From Muribaculaceae bacterium (GTDB lineage Bacteria; Bacillota; Clostridia; Lachnospirales; Lachnospiraceae), in contig JAMPCA010000001.1 of assembly GCA_023666425.1 (NCBI GenBank), forward strand, positions 389,480-453,479: a DNA stretch of 64,000 nt, written 5' to 3'. Positions within the stretch are counted from its first letter, which is position 1. Each line of letters opens with the position of its first letter. This document shows, piece after piece, positions 16,827 to 23,425 of the stretch. The position numbers and the translations under genes were made by a program. A model generated the notes under the pieces. It saw only the letters and a list, made by a program, of their open reading frames with translations. It was not told the DNA's origin and ran no database searches.

Positions 16827-17864
16827 ATGTTAGAATGGAAACAGATAAAGCTTGATGACGAGAGGCTTTTGTATACGGGACGCATCGGCTGGCGGGACGC
16901 TTCCCCGGCCTTTGTGTTTCCCGCGACCAGTCTCCGCTTCCGCTTTCGCGGGACGGCAAAGATTACGGTGGAGAACCATAGACAGTACTGGAGCAGTTTT
17001 CTCGGCGTGATCGTGGACGGGCAGCAGAGACGGGTGCGCCTTGCGGAGACGGGAGAGACCGTCATAGACATTCCGGGAGGCGGCAGTGCAGAGCACGAGG
17101 CGCTGGTGTTCAAGCGCATGGACGGCTGCCATGAGGTGGCTCTGCGGAAACTTATGCTGGCGGGAGAGCTTCTTTCGCCGCCCCCGCGTCCGCACCGCCG
17201 CATGGAGGTGTACGGGGATTCCGTTTCCGCCGGGGAGCTTGCAGAGGCAGAGGCCTATGTGGGGAGAGCGGATCCGGAACACGACGGGGAGTATTCCAAC
17301 AGCTGGTATTCCTACAGCTGGATGACCGCCCGCCTGCTGGGCGCGGAGCTTCACGATATCGCACAGGGCGGGATCGCACTCATGGATAAGACGGGCTGGT
17401 TTCAGGAGCCGGAGCATGTCGGCATGGAGAGCGTCTGGGATAAGGTGCATTACAATAAAGCGCTGCATGAGCCGTCGCTGTGGGATTTTTCCCGGTGGCA
17501 GCCGCAGCTTGTGCTTGTCGCCATCGGGCAGAATGACAGCAATCCGCTGGACTATATGAGACGGAATCCGCACGGGGAGGAGGCGCGCCGCTGGAAGGCG
17601 CATTACAGGGGCTTTCTGCAGAGCTTAAGGGGCGTTTACCCGCTTGCCTCCATTGTCTGCATCACGACACTTCTGGAGCATGACAGGGGGTGGGACGATG
17701 CGATCGGAGAGGTGTGCGGCTCTCTTGCCGATCCGCGGATCACGCACTATCTCTTCCGGAGGAACGGCAGGGGGACGCCGGGGCATCTGCGAATTTTTGA
17801 GGCTTATGAGATGGCGGAGGAGCTGGTTTGCTACATTGAGGGCTTACAGATTCAGGGGTGGTAA
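16827..17864 (+). CDS. CE2-like SGNH acetyl esterase
   Basis: This 345-residue protein has the inverse layout of the CE17-like enzyme: an N-terminal jelly-roll domain (about 1-115) and a C-terminal SGNH domain. The nucleophile is Ser132 in Y-G-D-S-V-S-A-G, the asparagine block is A-I-G-Q-N-D, and the catalytic histidine is His320 in G-T-P-G-H-L. The residue three before this histidine is threonine rather than aspartate, so a Ser-His dyad is likely, as known for some CE2 enzymes. It resembles RiCE2 of Roseburia, which removes 3-, 4- and 6-O-acetyl groups, complementing the 2-O-specific CE17 type. There is no signal peptide. Its end overlaps the reading frame of the next gene only upstream of the likely ATG. 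Confidence 0.88.
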   Translation: MLEWKQIKLDDERLLYTGRIGWRDASPAFVFPATSLRFRFRGTAKITVENHRQYWSSFLGVIVDGQQRRVRLAETGETVIDIPGGGSAEHEALVFKRMDGCHEVALRKLMLAGELLSPPPRPHRRMEVYGDSVSAGELAEAEAYVGRADPEHDGEYSNSWYSYSWMTARLLGAELHDIAQGGIALMDKTGWFQEPEHVGMESVWDKVHYNKALHEPSLWDFSRWQPQLVLVAIGQNDSNPLDYMRRNPHGEEARRWKAHYRGFLQSLRGVYPLASIVCITTLLEHDRGWDDAIGEVCGSLADPRITHYLFRRNGRGTPGHLRIFEAYEMAEELVCYIEGLQIQGW

Positions 17865-17866
17865 TT

Positions 17867-19063
17867 ATGGAGAAAAAGGAAAAGACGATTGGCGTACTGG
17901 TGGGCGGAGTTGCCGATGATTTCACACGCGCGCTGTGCGCGGGCATCCGCAGGGTGATGAAGGAGTATCCGGTTCATATTGTGCTTTTGCCGGGGAAGTT
18001 TCTGGACAGGGACTACTCGGACTTTCCGGATATTATGTACGAATACCAGTACGAGACGGTATTTTCCTTCGCGAAGAAATCAAATATGGACGGACTGATC
18101 GTCGCTGCCAACTGTATCGGCTGCTATACGACGGAGGAGCGGCTGCGCGAATTTATGGCGCGCTACGCAGGGATTCCCTGCGTGCTGGCCTCCACCAAGA
18201 TGGAGGGCTATGTGGCGGTCAACTATGACAATTACCAGGGCATAAAAGAGGGGGTCTCTTACATGATCGAGAAGCTGGGCTATACCAGAATCGGCATGGT
18301 AGGGGGCCCTCCTGCCCTCTCGGACTCGATTGAACGGAGGGCGGCCTTTGAGCAGACCTTAAGGGAGCATGGCATCGAGCCGGAGGAGAGGCGCTATGTG
18401 TCCGGGGATCTGAGCGGCAACAGCCGCAGGGAGTTTGCGAGACTTTTAAACAATAACCCGGATCTGCAGGGCGTATTCTGTGTCAACGACGAGGTGGCCT
18501 CGGGGCTGTACGAGGAGTTAAAGCGCAGAAATCTGGTGGCGGGCAGGGATATCTCGGTGTTTGGCTACGACAATACGGCATGGTCCTCCCAGATTTTTCC
18601 CACGCTCTCCTCGGTGGAGGCGGACGTGTCTGTGCTCGGAGAGGAGACGCTGCGGCTTTTGATGCGTATGCTGGACGGGGAGACGGTGGAGAGTGTGAAT
18701 CTGCCGACAAGGTTTGTGCGCAGGGATTCTTTCTGCATGGACGACCAGACCGAGGAGGAGCGGCAGGCGGAAGTGCATGAGCAGTATCTGAAAATGAACC
18801 ATCTGCTGGACGAGCAGCGCGGCAAGCACAACCGGGCGAGCTTTGAGATGAAACAGTTTATTCTTAAGGTGCTGCGCTTTGAGCGGGGCAACGACCAGAG
18901 CTACGGGGAAATCCTGGGGACAATGGACTGGCTGGGAATCCGCAACGCTTTCATCTTTCTCTATGACACGCCGCAGATCCATTTGTACCGGGAACTGTTT
19001 GCGCTTCCCGGGCGGATGTATTTAAAGTCCATGCAGTGCAGGGAGAAGGTGTCGAATGTGTAG
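17867..19063 (+). CDS. LacI-type sugar sensor domain protein, N-terminal part of a split sensor-GGDEF gene
   Basis: This 398-residue reading frame holds a periplasmic-binding-protein-like domain of the LacI/GalR type (about 5-285) without any N-terminal DNA-binding headpiece. A charged helical segment and the start of a further sensory domain follow. It stops at TAG (19061-19063), yet the same frame continues without another stop into a GGDEF domain. The neighbouring codons fit a former CAG changed to TAG. With AGGGGT at 17854-17859, ATG 17867 is the best start. The intact protein would be a cytosolic sugar-sensing diguanylate cyclase placed directly after the CE2 esterase gene. As it stands the sensor is separated from its output domain unless the stop is read through. 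Confidence 0.85.
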   Translation: MEKKEKTIGVLVGGVADDFTRALCAGIRRVMKEYPVHIVLLPGKFLDRDYSDFPDIMYEYQYETVFSFAKKSNMDGLIVAANCIGCYTTEERLREFMARYAGIPCVLASTKMEGYVAVNYDNYQGIKEGVSYMIEKLGYTRIGMVGGPPALSDSIERRAAFEQTLREHGIEPEERRYVSGDLSGNSRREFARLLNNNPDLQGVFCVNDEVASGLYEELKRRNLVAGRDISVFGYDNTAWSSQIFPTLSSVEADVSVLGEETLRLLMRMLDGETVESVNLPTRFVRRDSFCMDDQTEEERQAEVHEQYLKMNHLLDEQRGKHNRASFEMKQFILKVLRFERGNDQSYGEILGTMDWLGIRNAFIFLYDTPQIHLYRELFALPGRMYLKSMQCREKVSNV

Positions 19064-19078
19064 GGCCCCGAGCAGGAC

Positions 19079-19840
19079 GTGGAGGCGGAGGAGATTTTTG
19101 CCGCGGCGTTTGGACGGCTGGGACAAAAAAACGGTGCGCTGGTGACGCTTCCGCTCTACTCCAATGAGATGCTCTACGGCGTGCTGCTCTGCGATCTGAC
19201 AGATGAGGTGCTGGAGAACGGGGAATTTCTCGGCAATCAGATATCGGCGGCGGTGAAGGTGATCGACCTGCTTAAGACAAACGAGGCGATTCAGAAAAAG
19301 CTGGAGGAAAGTCTTAGTGTTTTGCAGGAGAATAATCTGGAGCTGGAGACGATCTCGAAACGCGACCCGCTCACGGGAATCTATAACCGCAGGGGCTTCT
19401 ACTCTGCGGCAGAGAAGCTACGGAAGGAGTGCGCGGAGAATGGATGCTCCCTTATGCTTTTGTATGTGGACATGAACAATCTGAAAATTATTAATGACCG
19501 CTACGGACATGAGGAGGGGGATTTTTCCCTGAACACGATCGCCCGGATTCTGACGCGGGCGGCAGGCTCCGGGGTGGTTGCGCGCATCGGGGGCGACGAG
19601 TTTGCCTGCGCGCTGACGACGGAGCTTAAGGACAGCGAGCTGTTCACACAGCTTGCGGATGATTTCGATGATTTCAATGCGATGAGCGACCGCCCTTACA
19701 ATGTGACGGTGTCCGTCGGGGCTTATCTGCTGCGCCCGGAGGATACGGTCACGCTTGAGAACGCCCTCCGCCTCGCCGACGGACAGCTCTATGAGATGAA
19801 AAAGAAAAGAAAGAAGGATGTCGTCAAACATCCCTCTTAA
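19079..19840 (+). CDS. Diguanylate cyclase (GGDEF) domain, C-terminal part of the split gene
   Basis: This in-frame continuation of about 253 residues starts with the rest of a GAF-like domain (about 1-65), then a coiled-coil helix (about 68-98), then a GGDEF domain (about 100-250) with the exact motif G-G-D-E-F at 171-175 and metal-binding D-M-N-N upstream. Diguanylate cyclases make cyclic-di-GMP from two GTP. The product-inhibition motif R-x-x-D normally found five residues before G-G-D-E-F is absent (A-G-S-G instead). GTG 19079 is the first possible start but has no convincing ribosome binding site, so expression would need read-through or weak re-initiation. If the TAG is real, this is the second half of a pseudogene. 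Confidence 0.75.
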   Translation: MEAEEIFAAAFGRLGQKNGALVTLPLYSNEMLYGVLLCDLTDEVLENGEFLGNQISAAVKVIDLLKTNEAIQKKLEESLSVLQENNLELETISKRDPLTGIYNRRGFYSAAEKLRKECAENGCSLMLLYVDMNNLKIINDRYGHEEGDFSLNTIARILTRAAGSGVVARIGGDEFACALTTELKDSELFTQLADDFDDFNAMSDRPYNVTVSVGAYLLRPEDTVTLENALRLADGQLYEMKKKRKKDVVKHPS

Positions 19841-19851
19841 AGATTTTCCTG

Positions 19852-21912
19852 TCAGTTTTCGATACGGAATTTTTCCATTGCGGTGTTGAGCTCCTCGGCA
19901 TCTTTGCTCAGGAGCTCCGCTTCCTGCTTCAGGCTCTGCACAGCCGAGACCTGCGCGCCCATGGAAGCGTTGACTTCCTCCGTGGAGGCGGCTACTTCCT
20001 CGGAGGCAGCGGAGATATTCATAATGGAGGCCTCTACCACGTCTTTTTCTGCCAGAATCCGGGTCAGATGATCTGTGATTGACTTGATATCTTCTACCAG
20101 TTCCCCGACGCTCTCCTGAATCAGTGTAAATACCTCTGAGGTCTTTCCCAGAGCCTGCGCCTGCTCATTGACCATCGCCTCGGTCTTTTGGGCGGAGGCC
20201 GTGGTCTGGTCTGTTGTGGCGACAATGTGCTCCACAATATGCTGGATCTGGCTGGCGGATTCGCTGGACTGGTCTGCCAGCTTGCGGATTTCCTCCGCTA
20301 CGACGGAGAACCCCCTGCCTGCCTCCCCTGCCCGTGCGGCCTCAATGGAGGCGTTCAGTGACAGCAGGTTGGTCTGGTCTGCGATATTGCTGATGATTGC
20401 GACAAAGTTCGTGATCTCCTGCGAATTCTCCTGCACTGCGCGGATATCGTCCACGAGGTTGGCTGTGAGTTCTACCGTGTGGTTGGATTTCCGGTTCAGC
20501 TCCTCTACGATGGCTCTGCCCTGCCCTACGGCGTCGATGGCGCGGTCTGCGGCGCTTCCCATATCGGAGGTGCGGTCGGTGACCATATTGATGGAACCGG
20601 AAAAGTCGATCATTTTCTCATTGCTCTTCTCGGTGTCCTGCGCCTGACTCTGCACGCCTTTGGACACCTCTCCCATGGCGGTGGATACATGCTCGATCGA
20701 GTCGTTCACGGTCAGGGTTTTTGCCTGCACATTGCCCGCCATATCGTTCACCTTTGAGGAGAACTGTTTCATATTGCGCATCAGCCCCCGCATACTCTGG
20801 AGCATGGAATTGAGGCTCTGGGTGAGCGTCTGGAATTCGTCCCTCCGCTTCGTGTGAAAGCTTGCGGAAAAATCGCCCTCCGCCACCCGCGACAGCCCGG
20901 TCGTCATACTTCTGACCGTCCGGCTGATGCCTGCGGAGATATACATGCCGATCAGGAGGGAGGCAATCACGGCAAGGATTACAATCGCAATCGTCACATA
21001 CTTGATGGTCATCACCTGGCTGAGCAGATGATTTTTGGGAATCAGGGCACAGACCATGACGCCTTTGGCTCCCATGGAGCTGTATACATACAGATAGCTC
21101 TCGCCGCCAATCGTCACATTCCGGTATCCGGGCTCCTGTGCATCCTTCGTCTCCTCATAGAAGGAGGTTCCCGAAAACCAGGCGTCGGAAAGAAGCTCCG
21201 TCTCTCCCTGCCGAAGGGCAATCTCTCTGCCGTCCGGTGAAATCACGGCTCTTATGCTGCCCTCGCCGAAGTCCATCTGCTCCAGCATATCCCGGATGGC
21301 ATCCATACGGATATCCATGACCAGCACCGACTCGCCGTGGCTGATTCTCTGAAAAAAGGCAAGGCCATATTTGGACGGGTCGCTGTCTAAATTCTCATCC
21401 AGATAGCTGTGATAGCCGCACCACTGGTTCTGCGCACCGGCATCCGCCGCAAAAAATGCGCCCTCCGGGCTGGCGAAAAAGTCCTCGCTGGGATTATCCG
21501 ACATGGTGCCGGAGAGGGTGGTGGCGTAGGAGCCGCCGCCGGGAATCACGGAACAGCTGTACATGGTGGAGTTCGTCGCCAGAGCGTTGCGGAGCAGGGC
21601 GGCCGCTTCCCGGTATGACTCCGCAGACTGCGAATCATTGCGCTTATAGTATTTGGAATAGTAATCACCCACGCTGCCGTTCGTGACCAGCTCCAGCGCT
21701 TTGTTGGAAACCGCGCGGCACATCAGATCGCCGTAACTGCCCACGGCGGACACCGTGGAGACGGCGGACGTCCGGTATTTGGACATAATCCCGGAGGAGG
21801 CGGTATTATAGCATACGACTCCCAGAACGATGATTAAAATAACCGGGACAAAAAAGCCCGCCAGCAGCGTCTGCATGATGCTGCCGGTTCGTTTTCCTTT
21901 GTGATTTTTCAT
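19852..21912 (-). CDS. Methyl-accepting chemotaxis protein, Cache type
   Basis: This 686-residue transmembrane chemoreceptor has a first membrane helix (about 15-35), a large extracellular Cache-like sensing domain (about 40-300), a second helix (about 303-325), a HAMP domain (about 326-380) and a long cytoplasmic signalling domain. The invariant hairpin tip is visible as [28 protein letters not shown] precedes the start. It converges with the GGDEF gene, 11 bases apart. Its promoter carries two copies of the operator-like motif found at the mannan genes, so the receptor probably moves cells toward mannan-derived sugars; the ligand itself cannot be read from the sequence. Confidence 0.95.
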   Translation of the reverse strand: MKNHKGKRTGSIMQTLLAGFFVPVILIIVLGVVCYNTASSGIMSKYRTSAVSTVSAVGSYGDLMCRAVSNKALELVTNGSVGDYYSKYYKRNDSQSAESYREAAALLRNALATNSTMYSCSVIPGGGSYATTLSGTMSDNPSEDFFASPEGAFFAADAGAQNQWCGYHSYLDENLDSDPSKYGLAFFQRISHGESVLVMDIRMDAIRDMLEQMDFGEGSIRAVISPDGREIALRQGETELLSDAWFSGTSFYEETKDAQEPGYRNVTIGGESYLYVYSSMGAKGVMVCALIPKNHLLSQVMTIKYVTIAIVILAVIASLLIGMYISAGISRTVRSMTTGLSRVAEGDFSASFHTKRRDEFQTLTQSLNSMLQSMRGLMRNMKQFSSKVNDMAGNVQAKTLTVNDSIEHVSTAMGEVSKGVQSQAQDTEKSNEKMIDFSGSINMVTDRTSDMGSAADRAIDAVGQGRAIVEELNRKSNHTVELTANLVDDIRAVQENSQEITNFVAIISNIADQTNLLSLNASIEAARAGEAGRGFSVVAEEIRKLADQSSESASQIQHIVEHIVATTDQTTASAQKTEAMVNEQAQALGKTSEVFTLIQESVGELVEDIKSITDHLTRILAEKDVVEASIMNISAASEEVAASTEEVNASMGAQVSAVQSLKQEAELLSKDAEELNTAMEKFRIEN

Positions 21913-21953
21913 GCGAAACGATCCCCCCTGAAAAAAATTTATTTTATAAGCTA

Positions 21954-21982
21954 ATTTTACCTCATTTTATGCAAATAATCAA
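21954..21982 (-). promoter_or_regulatory. Chemoreceptor promoter flanked by operator-like sites
   Basis: On the minus strand TTGATT (21977-21982) and TAAAAT (21954-21959) are 17 bases apart. AAATTAGCTTA (21947-21957, minus strand) overlaps the -10 box and is identical to the site at the binding-protein promoter. TTTAGCTAAA (21989-21998) lies just upstream of the -35 box, matching the core of the lacI palindrome. Joint control with the mannan operon by LacI is inferred. Confidence 0.7.
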
Positions 21983-22104
21983 GATAAATTTAGCTAAAAT
22001 AAACGAAACATTCTGCTTTGTTTTCCGGGTGGCCATGCCCGTCTGGTGATACGCGCCGCGCATGGGGAATAGAATGTAAATAACTACTGCAGGCAGGTGC
22101 GCCA

Positions 22105-22842
22105 ATGGGACAAAAACGGACAAAGGAAAGGAGGAGAGCGGCGGCCTATGGGATCATTCTTGCGCTGGCCTTTATTCTGGGAAGGGTGGCGGCGCATGGG
22201 TTTTCCATAGAGTGGGAAGCGGTGATACGGCTGGCGGATGCTAAGAAGGATGAGGAAAAAGAGGTGGAGAAGGGCAGGGAACTGCCGAAGCAGATTGCAA
22301 TCACCTTTGATGACGGGCCGAATCCCCTTTACACGGAAAAGCTGCTGGAGGGACTAAAGAAACGTGAAGTAAAAGCCACGTTTTTTCTTTTGGGCTCCGA
22401 GGTGGAGGAGTATCCAAAGCTGGTGGAAAAAATCTATGACGACGGTCATCTGATCGGCGTTCACTCCTACCGGCATGTGAATTTCGGGGAAATCGGGGAC
22501 GAGGCGGCCATGAAGCAGATCGACGCCGCAAGGGAGGCCATCTACTCTGTGACCGGAGAGTACGCGGGCTTTATCCGGCCGCCCTACGGCTGCTGGAAGG
22601 ATTCGTTAAATGACAAGGTTCCCATGATCGAGGTGCTGTGGGACGTGGATCCTCTGGACTGGGCCACGGCGGACGCCGACACGGTGGCACAGCGGATATT
22701 AAAGGCCGTGGATAAGGGAGGGACGATCATTCTCCTCCACGATGCTTCCCAGTCCTCGGTGCAGGCGGCTTTTACCGTGATCGATGCGCTGACGGAGCAG
22801 GGATATGAATTCGTGACGGTGGAGGAGCTGCTGTTAGAATAG
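22105..22842 (+). CDS. Membrane-anchored polysaccharide deacetylase (CE4, NodB homology)
   Basis: This 245-residue protein has a basic start, one membrane segment (about 13-30), a charged linker and a NodB domain (about 63-245). All five catalytic motifs are visible: T-F-D-D-G-P, H-S-Y-R-H, R-P-P-Y-G, D-V-D-P-L-D-W and L-L-H-D. These hold the metal and catalyse removal of N- or O-acetyl groups from cell-wall or other polysaccharides. The fold faces outside, so peptidoglycan or a secreted glycan is the likely target. It is transcribed away from the chemoreceptor. The ribosome binding site is weak. A mannan role is not excluded, but the family usually acts on the envelope or in sporulation. Confidence 0.92.
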   Translation: MGQKRTKERRRAAAYGIILALAFILGRVAAHGFSIEWEAVIRLADAKKDEEKEVEKGRELPKQIAITFDDGPNPLYTEKLLEGLKKREVKATFFLLGSEVEEYPKLVEKIYDDGHLIGVHSYRHVNFGEIGDEAAMKQIDAAREAIYSVTGEYAGFIRPPYGCWKDSLNDKVPMIEVLWDVDPLDWATADADTVAQRILKAVDKGGTIILLHDASQSSVQAAFTVIDALTEQGYEFVTVEELLLE

Positions 22843-22957
22843 AGATGATTGAGAGTAGACAAAATGGGAATAGATATGATAACATATAACAATACATTGG
22901 GAAGAATGTTTGGGGGAAAATACTTTAACAGCCAGAATAAAGGGAGCAAGGGAAACT

Positions 22958-23425
22958 ATGCCACAAATGGGAGAAGTTGATTTTTTGGAGACAATGGAAA
23001 GAATGTACAAAGACTCCAGAATATTGTTTCAAAAAGGGGAATACTATAATTGCTGTTATTTATGCGGCTATATTATGGAGTGTGCCTTAAAGTATATTTT
23101 ACAAAGGTATGGAAAAAAGCAGGACGGACAGCCTTACTCGGTGAGCGACTTAAAGGAATTTGGTCATAATACCAAAGAATTAAACAGCCAGTTAGAGAAC
23201 TGGATTTCTATGACTGGCGGTATTTCGCCCGCATACCGATTAGACTGCAGAAAGAAATGTCCTTACATTTTTGTTGGGCCGGAAGGATATCCGCACTGGA
23301 GTCCGGCATATCGGTATGGTGACCATATAAAATGGCATGAAAAGGAATGGTGTGAGAGATATATCGAGGAGAGCAGATATATTTTTCAATTTGTGGCGAA
23401 TATTGTAATCGGAGGTGCCGGATGA
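22958..23425 (+). CDS. HEPN-like helical protein, first gene of a two-gene ATPase module
   Basis: This 155-residue protein shows the pattern of HEPN-type four-helix proteins: F-Q-K-G-E-Y-Y-N-C-C-Y-L-C-G-Y-I-M-E-C-A-like helices near residues 23-45, G-H-N-T-K-E-L (about 69-75) and W-S-P-A-Y-R-Y (about 115-121). The usual nuclease motif R-x(4-6)-H is not evident; R-Y-G-D-H is the nearest, so it may be a regulatory or inactive HEPN. The ATG at 22958 follows AAGGGA. Its stop overlaps the next start as ATGA, so the two proteins are translationally coupled and probably work together. The gene is visibly AT-richer than the deacetylase before it. The family call is by pattern only. Confidence 0.72.
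   Translation: MPQMGEVDFLETMERMYKDSRILFQKGEYYNCCYLCGYIMECALKYILQRYGKKQDGQPYSVSDLKEFGHNTKELNSQLENWISMTGGISPAYRLDCRKKCPYIFVGPEGYPHWSPAYRYGDHIKWHEKEWCERYIEESRYIFQFVANIVIGGAG

Noticed and set aside
19064..19078. Frameshift between the sensor and GGDEF parts
   Set aside because: The two parts are in the same frame (distance a multiple of three), so the break is a stop codon and not an insertion or deletion.
22910..22957. Longer HEPN-like protein starting at TTG 22910
   Set aside because: The extra residues have no ribosome binding site before them and a basic composition unlike the rest; ATG 22958 has AAGGGA just upstream.
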